Shown here one piece after another: positions 35,421 to 44,552 of a stretch of DNA of 64,000 nucleotides (the stretch's first letter is position 1; each line of letters opens with the position of its first letter). Where the stretch lies: NCBI RefSeq assembly GCF_000365425.1, contig NZ_AQOV01000002.1, positions 124,001 through 188,000 of the forward strand. The letters run 5' to 3'. Position numbers and translations under genes: made by a program. Under the pieces are notes generated by a model, which had not been told where the DNA came from, searched no databases, and worked only from the letters and a program-made list of their open reading frames with translations. The stretch is from Methylomonas sp. MK1. GTDB lineage: Bacteria > Pseudomonadota > Gammaproteobacteria > Methylococcales > Methylomonadaceae.

Positions 35421-37684
35421 AACAACTGGCGGTTGGCGATTGTTTATGGCCGCATGTTTCTCGGGTCAAGGAGGAGGATCGTCCATATAGCGTGGCATGC
35501 GATATTGTCTTTGCCGTGTTTCGGGATGCTCCGGCGGAAGAGTTTTGCGGTTTGGCCACCGATCACGATATATCAAAACATCCCAATTGGATTTTTGCCG
35601 ATTTGGTCGAACATCGGCCGATGCTTAGTGTCGCTCCCAAGCTTGGCGTCCGCAAAGCGTTAGGTCTGATGGATGAAAATCAGCTGGGCGCCTTGGCCGT
35701 GCTCAATAAAGGTCAATTCGTCGGCGTGGTTACCCGGCAAAGTATTTTGGAAGCTCTACTAAACCGCGAACGGCAATTACTGAAAGAGACTATGCGCCTT
35801 AAGATTGCGGCGGAAACCAACCACGAGCAGACTGTAGTGTGGGTCGAACGTTTGGCGGCATTGAACGACGCTGCGCGCAGTTTATTGGGAGTGTTGGCGC
35901 ACACGTCAATCGAAACCGAGTTATTACAGGCCGGCATCGATGCGCTTTGCAATCTATTGGATGCCCGTTATGGTGCTATTGGAATTGTCGATAATGTCGG
36001 TGCGTTGAAGGAATTTATTTATGCCGGAATCAGCGACGAACAGGCGCAGCAAATCGGGCATTTACCGGAGGGCAGGGGCTTGTTGGGGGTCGTGATTGAG
36101 GAAAATGTCTCGTTGCGGCTTGAGGATATGGGCAAGGACCCGCGCAGCGCCGGTTTTCCGCAGCATCATCCGCAGATGAAATCCTTATTGGCGGTGCCTA
36201 TTTCCCATCAAGGCCGGGTGTATGGGCGTATCTATCTCAGCGATAAATACAGTGGTGAGCTGTTTACCAAGAACGATGAAGAGTTGGCGTTGAGTTTTGC
36301 GCATTCGTTGTCCTTGGTAATCGATAACGCCCGAGAAATCGAGGAAGTGAAACGTGCACGGCAACGCCTGGATTATATTGCCCATTTCGATGCGCTTACC
36401 GAGTTGCCGAACCGGACTTTGTTAACAGATAGAGCCTTGCAGTTCATTACGCAAGCGCAGCGCAAGAACGAGATTATCGCGTTTCTATTTCTCGATCTGG
36501 ATAATTTCAAGGCGATTAACGATACCTTCGGGCATGCTGTGGGTGATGAATTGCTCAAGGCCGTTGCCAAGCGAATTTCCGCATGCTTAAGGGAAGGTGA
36601 TACGCCCTCTAGGATGGGTGGCGATGAGTTTATTATCATGCTGCCCAATATTGCAGATAGCCTGGATGCCGCCAAAGTTGCCATCAAAATATTACATGCA
36701 TTGAACGAGCCTTTGCAGGTTCAACAGCATCAAATCTATTCCCGGGCCAGTATCGGTATCAGTATTTATCCGGATAATTCGCTTTCGTTTGACGAATTGC
36801 TGGCACAGGCCGACTCTGCTTTGTATCACGCCAAAAAGCTGGGCAAAAATAATTATCAATTTTTTACCCCGGAAATGAACAGCGCCGCTCAGTATTATCT
36901 GAAGCTGGAGCATCATTTGCGCCAGGCCTTGGAGTTGGATGAACTGGTATTACACTATCAGCCGCAGGTGAAAATCGATAACGGTTGCATCATCGGTATG
37001 GAAGCCTTGATCCGTTGGCATAATCATGCCTTGGGTATTGTCATGCCGGATCAATTCATCGGCTTGGCGGAAGAAACCGGGCTGATCGTGCCTATCGGTG
37101 CCTGGGTATTGCGTACTGCATGCAAACAGGCGCGGGCCTGGCAGTTGGCCGGTATGCCGATTCGAATTGCGGTCAATTTGTCCGGACGGCAGTTTCACCG
37201 TTTCCAAGATCAGCGTCAGCTGCTGGATGTGGTGTTGGATGTGCTGAAAGAAACCGAACTTTCGCCGGAGTTGTTGGAGTTAGAGATTACCGAAAGCATC
37301 TTGATGCATAAGCTGGATACGACGCTGGACACGCTGAATCAGATCAAGCAGCTGGGAGTGCGGATTTCGGTGGATGATTTCGGTACCGGTTATTCTTCGC
37401 TCAGTTATTTGAAGCGTTTTCCGCTCGACACCTTAAAAATCGATAAATCGTTCGTGAAGGATATTTGCACCGACGCCAACGATAGAGCGATTGTGTCGGC
37501 TATTTCGGCAATGGCGGGCCAACTGAAACTGGAGTTAGTAGCGGAAGGTGTCGAAGATCAGAGTCAGTTGGACTTTTTGGGCGGACAGCAGTGCAATTAC
37601 GGACAAGGGTATTTTTTCAGCAAACCCGTGCCGGTCGAGCAGGCGTCGGCCTTGTTGCGGCAGTCCTTGCTGGGCCGGCAATAA
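35417..37684 (+). CDS. CBS-GAF-GGDEF-EAL c-di-GMP signalling protein
   Basis: 755 aa. An N-terminal CBS-type pair (about 1-120, ending GQFVGVVTRQSILEAL) is followed by a helical linker, a GAF sensor (about 155-305) and a GGDEF domain (about 320-480). GGDEF is intact in RMGGDEF with the inhibitory I-site RxxD (REGD) five residues before. The EAL domain (about 495-745) has EAL in GMEALIRW, and NLSGRQF, DDFGTGYSSL, KIDKSFV and EGVE. Both diguanylate cyclase and phosphodiesterase could be active. No membrane segments, so cytoplasmic. Confidence 0.92.
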   Translation: MKQLAVGDCLWPHVSRVKEEDRPYSVACDIVFAVFRDAPAEEFCGLATDHDISKHPNWIFADLVEHRPMLSVAPKLGVRKALGLMDENQLGALAVLNKGQFVGVVTRQSILEALLNRERQLLKETMRLKIAAETNHEQTVVWVERLAALNDAARSLLGVLAHTSIETELLQAGIDALCNLLDARYGAIGIVDNVGALKEFIYAGISDEQAQQIGHLPEGRGLLGVVIEENVSLRLEDMGKDPRSAGFPQHHPQMKSLLAVPISHQGRVYGRIYLSDKYSGELFTKNDEELALSFAHSLSLVIDNAREIEEVKRARQRLDYIAHFDALTELPNRTLLTDRALQFITQAQRKNEIIAFLFLDLDNFKAINDTFGHAVGDELLKAVAKRISACLREGDTPSRMGGDEFIIMLPNIADSLDAAKVAIKILHALNEPLQVQQHQIYSRASIGISIYPDNSLSFDELLAQADSALYHAKKLGKNNYQFFTPEMNSAAQYYLKLEHHLRQALELDELVLHYQPQVKIDNGCIIGMEALIRWHNHALGIVMPDQFIGLAEETGLIVPIGAWVLRTACKQARAWQLAGMPIRIAVNLSGRQFHRFQDQRQLLDVVLDVLKETELSPELLELEITESILMHKLDTTLDTLNQIKQLGVRISVDDFGTGYSSLSYLKRFPLDTLKIDKSFVKDICTDANDRAIVSAISAMAGQLKLELVAEGVEDQSQLDFLGGQQCNYGQGYFFSKPVPVEQASALLRQSLLGRQ

Positions 37685-37697
37685 GTCCTGGCCGCAC

Positions 37698-39035
37698 TTA
37701 GTTTCTTGCAGCCTGTTTCGGATCTATAGCTTTAACGTCCATATCGAAATTCTGCTTGATGCGTTGCGCTACGGTTTTGGCTTCTTTCTTATTCTTAAAC
37801 GGTCCGGCTACCACTTGAAAGCCACCATCTTTGGCAATTTTTCGGGCAGGAATCGGCGGTCCTTGGTGATTGAGCATGGCTGCCAGCTTTTGGGCGTCGG
37901 TCTCATTTTCGAAGCTGGCGGCCAGAATCGACCAGTCGCTGTCGCTCAATTCATTGATAACCGGTTGGCCGTAGAATTGCTCAGGATGGGCAAGTTGCAC
38001 CGCATCGGCTGTTAATTCGGGTAGATCGGCACTGCCGGGTAGTACTGGAGTGGGGACGCCGTCGGCACGTTGCAAGATGCGCTCGACTTTGCTCCAGTCA
38101 ACCGTTGCTTGCTTTTCGCTTGCCAGTTGTTGCAGTTTTTTCCGAATATCTTTTTGCAGCTGTTTTTGTTGTTTTTCCCATTTGTCTAATGGGCGGTGGG
38201 CTTCCAGATAAAGCATGTCATCTTGCCAGGTTGCCATGTACGGCTGGTGGACGATACGAACCGGGGTGCCGACTTCTACTTTGTTGAATAGGACTTCTAT
38301 GTCTTCGGGGTATAGCTGTACGCAGCCATGACTGACTTGTAAGCCGATTCCGTAAGGCTTGTTGGTGCCATGGATCAGATAGCCGCTGAAACCCAAAGGC
38401 ATGGCATAACTGCCCAAGGGGTTGTCCGGGCCGGAACGTATCACTTTCGGCAGCGGGTCGCCCAATGCCTGATGTTCGCGGTGGATCGATTCCGGTACCG
38501 TCCAGTCCGGATTGGCCTTTTTTGCGACAATTTGGGTTTGTCCTAACGGCGTGTTCCAGCCTTGGCGGCCTATTCCCACCGGATACGTCAGCACGGTATT
38601 GGCTTGATTTTTGGGGTAATAGAACATGCGCATATTGGCCAGATTCAGCACGATACCTTTGCGTGGGGCGTCGGGGAGCACGAAACGCAAGGGCAGCAAC
38701 ACGGTTTGCTCGGCGGGCAAGGTCCATGGATCGAGATGGGCATTGGCGATGGTAATGTCGTTGTAACCCAAACCGTAATGGCGGCCGATGTCGGACAGCG
38801 TATCGTTTTCGCGGCTGCTGATACTGGCAAGCGTACCGACCATGCCTTGGTCACTGCTCAGGTTAAATTCATGACTGGCTATATTGTCCGGTTTGGAGTT
38901 CCAGACGATGTGTTCCGGCTGGTTGTCGGAAAATAACGGGATGTTTTGACAGCCGCTAAGCAGGGCGCTGACTACTGCTACAACGAAGACTAGCGGTATC
39001 GGTGAAACAGTACGGTTTTGAATGACTGCTGACAT
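37698..39035 (-). CDS. Lipoprotein L,D-transpeptidase with LysM-like and SPOR domains
   Basis: 445 aa. A signal/lipobox (VSALLSGC, Cys about 29) anchors it to a membrane. A LysM-like segment (NDTLSDIGRHYGL, about 78-90) is followed by the YkuD catalytic domain (about 135-265) with HGTN and the catalytic Cys in SHGCVQLYPED near residue 235. A linker and a C-terminal SPOR domain (WSILAASFENETDAQKLA...) end the protein. It should cross-link peptidoglycan or attach proteins to it; SPOR suggests targeting to denuded septal glycans. Confidence 0.9.
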   Translation of the reverse strand: MSAVIQNRTVSPIPLVFVVAVVSALLSGCQNIPLFSDNQPEHIVWNSKPDNIASHEFNLSSDQGMVGTLASISSRENDTLSDIGRHYGLGYNDITIANAHLDPWTLPAEQTVLLPLRFVLPDAPRKGIVLNLANMRMFYYPKNQANTVLTYPVGIGRQGWNTPLGQTQIVAKKANPDWTVPESIHREHQALGDPLPKVIRSGPDNPLGSYAMPLGFSGYLIHGTNKPYGIGLQVSHGCVQLYPEDIEVLFNKVEVGTPVRIVHQPYMATWQDDMLYLEAHRPLDKWEKQQKQLQKDIRKKLQQLASEKQATVDWSKVERILQRADGVPTPVLPGSADLPELTADAVQLAHPEQFYGQPVINELSDSDWSILAASFENETDAQKLAAMLNHQGPPIPARKIAKDGGFQVVAGPFKNKKEAKTVAQRIKQNFDMDVKAIDPKQAARN

Positions 39036-39293
39036 GTTTATGATAGGCGCAGATAGTGACGGAGCGGATGGTTGAAGGTAAGCGATCCAAATTAAAATCA
39101 GATTAAGGCGGCATTAAGTCTTAATTAAGAATTAACTATTAAGGCTAATTGTTAAGTCGTTACGATAAAGCATTATTCTACAAGAGAAAACTATTTTTTA
39201 ACAATGGCGCGGATTTAATGGCATCCTGTTAAGGTGTTATCATATTCGCACTATTTTACTTGGTTATTATTTCCCCTTACTTCGGAGTTCCGC

Positions 39294-40385
39294 ATGGCGA
39301 GCATTGACAAAACGGCTGTCGAAAATTTACTTAAACACTTTATCGATCCAAATGTGGAAACCGATTTGGTGTCGGCAAAATCCGTTAAGAAAATCAGTGT
39401 GGATGGCAATGATGTCAGCGTCGTTATCGAGTTGGGTTATCCGGCTAAAAGTTATCTTGAAGAACTGAAGGCGGCGGTAACACAGCGTCTGCAAACTTTG
39501 CCTGGTGTGGGCAAACTAGATGTGTCGGTCAGTTTCAATATCCTTTCGCATTCGGTACAAAAAGCGTTAAAGCCTTTGCCGAATGTGAAAAATATTATTG
39601 CGGTGGCCTCCGGCAAGGGTGGGGTGGGCAAGTCCACTACTTCCGTGAATCTGGCTCTGGCCTTGGCGGCGGAAGGCGCCAATGTCGGTATTCTGGATGC
39701 CGATATTTACGGCCCCAGCATTCCGACCATGTTGGGCTTGTCCGGTAAGCCCGACAGTCCGGATGGCAAAAGCATGTTGCCGAAAATCTCGTTCGGCGTG
39801 CAGACCATTTCGATCGGTTATTTGATCGACCCTGACCAACCGATGATCTGGCGCGGGCCAATGGTTACCGGTGCTTTGCAGCAATTACTGAATCAAACCC
39901 AATGGCACGATGTGGATTACCTGATCATCGATTTGCCGCCCGGCACAGGTGATATTCAGCTGACGCTGGCGCAACAGATTCCGGTCAGCGGTGCGGTGAT
40001 TGTTACCACGCCACAGGATATTGCGCTAATCGATGCGCAACGCGGCTTGGGGATGTTCGAAAAGGTCAATGTGCCGATATTGGGGCTAGTGGAAAATATG
40101 AGTGTGCATATTTGCAGTAACTGCGGGCATGAAGAAGCGATTTTCGGCCAAGGCGGCGGCGTAGCGATGGCAATCAAGAATAAGCTGGATTTGTTGGGCT
40201 CTTTACCGCTGGATATTCAGATTCGCGAGTATGCCGATAGCGGCAGGCCTACAGTGGTGGCCGATCCGGATGGTCGGCCGGCGCAAATCTACAAAGCGAT
40301 TGCTCGGAAGATGGCCGCCAAGTTGGCGATGCGGGCGCGGGATTATAGCGGTCGGTTTCCAAATATTGTTATTCAGAATACCTGA
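39294..40385 (+). CDS. apbC: Mrp/ApbC Fe-S cluster carrier ATPase
   Basis: 363 aa from ATG 39294 (a TTG-type start further upstream gives an unlikely extension). An N-terminal MIP18/DUF59 domain (about 1-80) is followed by a P-loop NTPase with the deviant Walker A GKGGVGKST near residue 107 and CSNCG, the cluster-binding CxxC, near residue 280. It assembles or transfers Fe-S clusters. The last codons and stop form the left attachment site of element 2; the coding sequence remains complete. Confidence 0.95.
   Translation: MASIDKTAVENLLKHFIDPNVETDLVSAKSVKKISVDGNDVSVVIELGYPAKSYLEELKAAVTQRLQTLPGVGKLDVSVSFNILSHSVQKALKPLPNVKNIIAVASGKGGVGKSTTSVNLALALAAEGANVGILDADIYGPSIPTMLGLSGKPDSPDGKSMLPKISFGVQTISIGYLIDPDQPMIWRGPMVTGALQQLLNQTQWHDVDYLIIDLPPGTGDIQLTLAQQIPVSGAVIVTTPQDIALIDAQRGLGMFEKVNVPILGLVENMSVHICSNCGHEEAIFGQGGGVAMAIKNKLDLLGSLPLDIQIREYADSGRPTVVADPDGRPAQIYKAIARKMAAKLAMRARDYSGRFPNIVIQNT
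40360..40385 (+). repeat. Attachment site of element 2, left (end of apbC)
   Basis: 26 bp, CAAATATTGTTATTCAG then AATACCTGA, comprising the last codons and stop of apbC. The same 26 bp recur at 53094-53119; flanking bases differ. With an integrase 172 bases inside, this marks the insertion site. Confidence 0.88.
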
Positions 40386-40496
40386 TGGTGTTTCAGTGAA
40401 TCCCGGATAGGCTCTGGATGCCCGATTTTACAAGGGAATCATCGTTTTTTTATTCCCAGACAGTCCCACAAAAAACCATTAAATCCCGCTATAATG

Positions 40497-40533
40497 TCCC
40501 CTGTTTTGTCCCCTGGATGCATAAACAGGGGAC
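40497..40533 (+). repeat. Putative integrase arm sites of element 2, left
   Basis: TCCCCTGTTTTGTCCCCTG (40497-40515) plus an inverted AACAGGGGACA at 40523-40533. The 18-bp core recurs at 53035-53052 near the other end, as expected for arm-type sites. Confidence 0.55.
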
Positions 40534-40557
40534 AAGTATCACAAGCGCGGGGTGGAC

Positions 40558-41835
40558 ATGCTAACCGACACAGCAATAAAGAAATTAAAACCCGTAGGAA
40601 AGGACTATCAAAAAGCCGATGGCGAAGGTTTGGTATTGGTGGTGCGAGCCGCTGGCGAAAAGTCCTGGCGCTATGAATTCCGGCTTAATGGCAAAAAGCA
40701 GAAATACACTTACGGCAACTACCCGGAATTCAGCCTGGATGATGCACGATCAATTAACAGGGTGGCGCGCAAGCTGGTTGAACAAGGGCGACACCCATCA
40801 ACGATGCTCGATGACCCGGTTACCAAAAAACAAATCATTGATGGTGCCAGCTTTAAAGAGCTGGAGGCGTCACTAGCAGAACGGCAACAGCAGGCGGCGT
40901 TAGCCAGTATTCCAACCTTCGGCCAATTAGCCGAGCTTTACTGGCAAGAGGTAGAACGAACCTGGAAGAATCCAGAGAAGCAGTTCAGCTTAGCTAGGCG
41001 GCACCTGCTTCCTAAGCTGGGGCATATACGCATAAACGAAATTGATGTTGCTATGGTTCGTGAGCTGATCTATGACATACGGGAGAGAATCGGCACACCT
41101 ACCGCCCACGTTGCCAGGGATTGGGCTAATCGAATCTTTGACTATGGTGTTGAACACAATCTATGCGCCAGCAACCCGGCAAGCTTGGTAAGGGCAAAAC
41201 GGGTAGGGGACAAAGTGAAGCGAAAGCGTTGGCTAAAAAGCTCAGAAATTCGGCGCTATTTAACAGACGCATATCGGCTAAATAGCTACCGAGGGCATAA
41301 GCTTGGCCTTCATCTTCTAATGATTACCGGTGTCCGTATCGGGGAACTGGTCGGTGCCAAGTGGAACGAAATCGATTTAGAGCAGGCGGAGTGGTTGATA
41401 CGTTCTGACCGGATGAAAGCCGAAAATGATCATTACGTACCGTTGCCAGCCCAAGCCGTTAGTATGTTTCAGGAGCTTAAGCAGTTGAGCGCAGATGATG
41501 AATTTGTTTTTCCATCTGATAGAACCTCAACCGGGCATATTCAAAAAGAAACGCTGCGCTACTTTCATCAGCAGGTGTGCGCGTCGGCAAACATAGCGGA
41601 TTATCTGCCGCATGACCACCGGCACACCATATCGACGCATTTAAGAGAGCGCGGTTTTAATCCCGAGATTGTAGAAACCACCTTGGCGCATAAACTGCCG
41701 GGTGTTGCTGGTGTGTATTCCCATGCTCAGTACCGCGAACAACGCCGAGCCATGTTACAGGATTGGGCGGATTATCTGGATAGCCTTGTCACTGAGCAAG
41801 TTGTGGTTCAGGCCAATTTTAGGCAAGCGGTATAA
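40558..41835 (+). CDS. int: P4-type tyrosine integrase of element 2
   Basis: 425 aa from ATG 40558. An N-terminal DUF4102-type arm-binding domain (LTDTAIKKLKP, YGNYPEFSLDDAR) is followed by a core-binding domain and a catalytic domain. The catalytic Arg is in TGVRIGELVGAKW, His/Arg in HDHRHTISTHLRERG, and His and Tyr in TLAHKLPGVAGVYSH. It lies next to the left repeat and should recombine the apbC 3' end. Confidence 0.94.
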   Translation: MLTDTAIKKLKPVGKDYQKADGEGLVLVVRAAGEKSWRYEFRLNGKKQKYTYGNYPEFSLDDARSINRVARKLVEQGRHPSTMLDDPVTKKQIIDGASFKELEASLAERQQQAALASIPTFGQLAELYWQEVERTWKNPEKQFSLARRHLLPKLGHIRINEIDVAMVRELIYDIRERIGTPTAHVARDWANRIFDYGVEHNLCASNPASLVRAKRVGDKVKRKRWLKSSEIRRYLTDAYRLNSYRGHKLGLHLLMITGVRIGELVGAKWNEIDLEQAEWLIRSDRMKAENDHYVPLPAQAVSMFQELKQLSADDEFVFPSDRTSTGHIQKETLRYFHQQVCASANIADYLPHDHRHTISTHLRERGFNPEIVETTLAHKLPGVAGVYSHAQYREQRRAMLQDWADYLDSLVTEQVVVQANFRQAV

Positions 41836-42218
41836 CAGAATTTAACCGGATAGCTCGACGGGGCAACAAACGGGATTCGCCCCCCGTTTCCGGTTAATCC
41901 TTTCGGACGACTGACACTTTGGCGGGGTGTTGACGAAACAAGTACAAGCATTAATTAAACATCGTTCAAAAAATACTTGCTATCTTTTAAATGCCACGAT
42001 AACATTTGCACCATCTGGGATTGCTAGGGAGTTTGTGAGCCTTCTTTCCAGAGTTTATGTTTTTTAGGGCCAGCTATTGGCGACCCTGATTCAACACCTG
42101 ACCAATCGGCCAGGCAGTGCATAAGCAAATTTGGTTTTATTAACTTAATTCGCTTTGTCGTGCTTGGTACATTGCTGTCTATCGCAAGGCAAAGCAATCT
42201 TCATTATGGAGTTTGCTC
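41836..42218. other. Intergenic region, probable early promoter region
   Basis: 383 bases with no gene seen. Locally AT-rich (AATTAAACATCGTTCAAAAA near 41950). Its position before the AlpA-like gene suggests the promoter for the replication module; no specific box is claimed. Confidence 0.4.
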
Positions 42219-42521
42219 ATGCAAAAAATACAACATTCTCATACTGGTGGACAGACCAGTCTAAACGCCAATGCAATTCTGCGTCGTAAAGTCGTTTCTG
42301 GCTTGACCGGCAAGAGCCGCTCGACACTCTATCGTGATATTTCAAAAGGACTATTTCCTCATTCGATTGAAATTGGGGGAGGGTGCGTCGGTTGGCCTTG
42401 TTATGAGGTCGAGCAAATCAACAATGCCCGCATTTCAGGTAAATCAGACGATGAAATAAAACAATTGGTTGTCGAGCTGGAAGCCGCAAGAAAGCAATCA
42501 AACGCCGACTTAGCAGCATAA
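42219..42521 (+). CDS. AlpA-family regulator
   Basis: 100 aa from ATG 42219 (TATGGAG upstream). The central AlpA-type helix-turn-helix is VSGLTGKSRSTLYRDISKGL followed by FPHSIEIGGGCVGW. A charged C-terminal helix follows. In satellites AlpA proteins switch on excision or early genes. It is first of the plus-strand replication operon. Confidence 0.85.
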   Translation: MQKIQHSHTGGQTSLNANAILRRKVVSGLTGKSRSTLYRDISKGLFPHSIEIGGGCVGWPCYEVEQINNARISGKSDDEIKQLVVELEAARKQSNADLAA

Positions 42522-42530
42522 GGCGGTCAC

Positions 42531-42863
42531 ATGGAAGATAACCTTAGAAAGGTAGCCGCCCTGGCCGGCGGCGTCCCCAAAATTGAAATGACTGAAGCGG
42601 TCAACGGCTACTCTACCGACACAGCAAGTCAGCGTCAACGGATTTTAGACTGGTTGCATTCGTCACCACTAACCACATTGCAGGCTCGTAAAGAGCTGGA
42701 CATTATGCACCCAGCCGCGCGAGTTCAAGAGTTGAAGCAGTGCGGCCACAACATCGTTACTCACTGGACCACTGACTCTGCCGGCAAAGCAAAGCACCGT
42801 GTCGCATCTTATGTGTTGTTCGCCGAACCTTCCCTGTCGCTAGGAGGTGGTTGCGATGCCTAA
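42531..42863 (+). CDS. Helix-turn-helix protein
   Basis: 110 aa. The central part QRQRILDWLHSSPLTTLQAR and IMHPAARVQELKQCGHNI has the form of the winged HTH_39 domain seen in phage genes (start of helix, LTT.QAR, R..ELK..G). It starts nine bases after alpA and overlaps the next gene by eight bases. Probably a regulator. Confidence 0.75.
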   Translation: MEDNLRKVAALAGGVPKIEMTEAVNGYSTDTASQRQRILDWLHSSPLTTLQARKELDIMHPAARVQELKQCGHNIVTHWTTDSAGKAKHRVASYVLFAEPSLSLGGGCDA

Positions 42864-43266
42864 TCAATCAAAAATACCGCCATTCGGCAAAGCCTTGCTG
42901 GATCGTCAACGCTTCAATAATCCGCCGTTTCTGGTGGCTGTCTGCGTCGGCGGCGATGCATGGAACCACGCCAAACAATGGAATCGGCGCGGCGTTAATG
43001 TCGGCTTGGTGTTACCGCCCGATACCTCGCCCAAGTCGCTCAATTGGCCGGTTAAAGGCTGTCTATGTGTGATTGAGTGGGGAACCGGTCCCGCCGTGCC
43101 GTTAATTGTTGAGTTGGCTAAATGCCTACTGATGGCTGGCGCCGAGTCCGTCACAGTTCGCCCGTTGTGGGTGGATTTCAGTCAGCCTAACCTGGAATGG
43201 CCGGCAGATCAGGAACGCATCCGCACATACTACGCGCCACGGAAGGAGTTAGCCCATGTTGCCTGA
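42856..43266 (+). CDS. Hypothetical protein of the replication module
   Basis: 136 aa from ATG 42856, preceded by the strong site AGGAGGT. The longer frame with an extra three codons lacks such a site. Alpha/beta composition (FLVAVCVGGDAWNHAKQW), with no membrane segment. Not recognised. It overlaps the RepA-like gene by eleven bases and so is tightly coupled to replication. Confidence 0.65.
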   Translation: MPNQSKIPPFGKALLDRQRFNNPPFLVAVCVGGDAWNHAKQWNRRGVNVGLVLPPDTSPKSLNWPVKGCLCVIEWGTGPAVPLIVELAKCLLMAGAESVTVRPLWVDFSQPNLEWPADQERIRTYYAPRKELAHVA

Positions 43267-44425
43267 GAATATCGAATTCGATCCGCCAGAACACAAGCCT
43301 GCCCCGTTTCCGTTTATATCGGCCCGTGAGTTGACCTTAAAGCCGATTCGGATTGATTGGCTGCTGGAAGGTTTCCTGGAGCGTGAAAGCCTGAATCTGC
43401 TGTTTGGTGAGCCTGGCGCGGGTAAGTCGCTATTTGCCTTGGATTGGGCCTTCTGTATTGCGACGGGTCGTGATTGGCATGGCTACAACACTAAGCAGGC
43501 TGATGTTGTGATTGTCGCCGGCGAGGGTTTTGCTGGACTGTCACGAAGAGTTAAGGCGCTAGAGCAAAAATACAAAATGCTGGCGCCGGAATCGCTGCAT
43601 ATCAGTCAACGCCCCGCGCAACTGATGGACGAGAAGAACGCGCAATGGGTAGCCGATAGCATCAATAGTCTTTGTGCCAATCCCGGCTTAATCATTATCG
43701 ATACGCTGCACCGCAACATCGAAGGCGACGAGAACAGCAGCCAGGACATAGCCAAGTTCATAAGCAACCTGGACAACTATCTAAAGCCTTTGGGTGCGGC
43801 GGTACTGATCGTGCATCACTCAGGCCACGGACAAAAAGACCGCAGCCGAGGAAGTAGTTCTATCAGGGCGGCAATGGATGGCGAATTCTCAGCCACCAAG
43901 GGCGAAGGCGGCATTGTGCTTAGTTGCCACAAGGCTAAGGATTTTGAGGCCTTCACGCCGCTGCAATTCAGTCTAAAACCTACCGACTTGGATTGGCTCG
44001 ACGATGACGGCGAACCGATGACCAGCGTCTATTTGGAGCATGTCGGCGAGGCTAAGCCCATCCCCAAAAAGCGCAAATTATCCGCCCGCGATGATGCCAT
44101 TTTGACCGCTTTAACTGAGGCAATTGATAAGCATGGCATCGTACCTTCGTCAGAAATAAAGGAGAAATTCGGCGGCTTTTCTGGTTCTGGTGTTGATAGT
44201 CGAAAGGTAGTCAATATCGATCACTGGCGGGAACAGGCATACAAGGCAATTGTGGTTGATGCCAATACAGATGACGCACGCCGCATGGCTTTCAAACGAT
44301 GTCGGGATAAGCTTTTTGACCAAGGGTTTACCGTCGAATATGACGGATATGCATGGCCAATTTTTGACCGACCGAACAACGAACAGAACCGAACAAAAAC
44401 GAACAACCATTCGGGCGGAGCATGA
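43256..44425 (+). CDS. RepA-like AAA ATPase/helicase
   Basis: 389 aa of the RecA-like hexameric RepA/AAA_25 group. Walker A is GEPGAGKSLFALDWA (about residues 50-64), Walker B LIIIDTLHRNIEGDENSS (about 146-163), and sensor region VLIVHHSGHGQKDRSRGSSS (about 185-204). The C-terminal region varies and probably holds a winged helix. Expected to be the replicative helicase of the element. Confidence 0.87.
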   Translation: MLPENIEFDPPEHKPAPFPFISARELTLKPIRIDWLLEGFLERESLNLLFGEPGAGKSLFALDWAFCIATGRDWHGYNTKQADVVIVAGEGFAGLSRRVKALEQKYKMLAPESLHISQRPAQLMDEKNAQWVADSINSLCANPGLIIIDTLHRNIEGDENSSQDIAKFISNLDNYLKPLGAAVLIVHHSGHGQKDRSRGSSSIRAAMDGEFSATKGEGGIVLSCHKAKDFEAFTPLQFSLKPTDLDWLDDDGEPMTSVYLEHVGEAKPIPKKRKLSARDDAILTALTEAIDKHGIVPSSEIKEKFGGFSGSGVDSRKVVNIDHWREQAYKAIVVDANTDDARRMAFKRCRDKLFDQGFTVEYDGYAWPIFDRPNNEQNRTKTNNHSGGA

Positions 44426-44552
44426 ACTTTTTAGCGAACGAACACGAACACACTTCTATAAGAAGTGTTCGGTGTTCGCAAAATCTGTTCGCCCTCTCAG
44501 TTCAGTTAAAAACAGAATTTAAATGCCGGCAACCGGCAAGGGATTAAACCCA

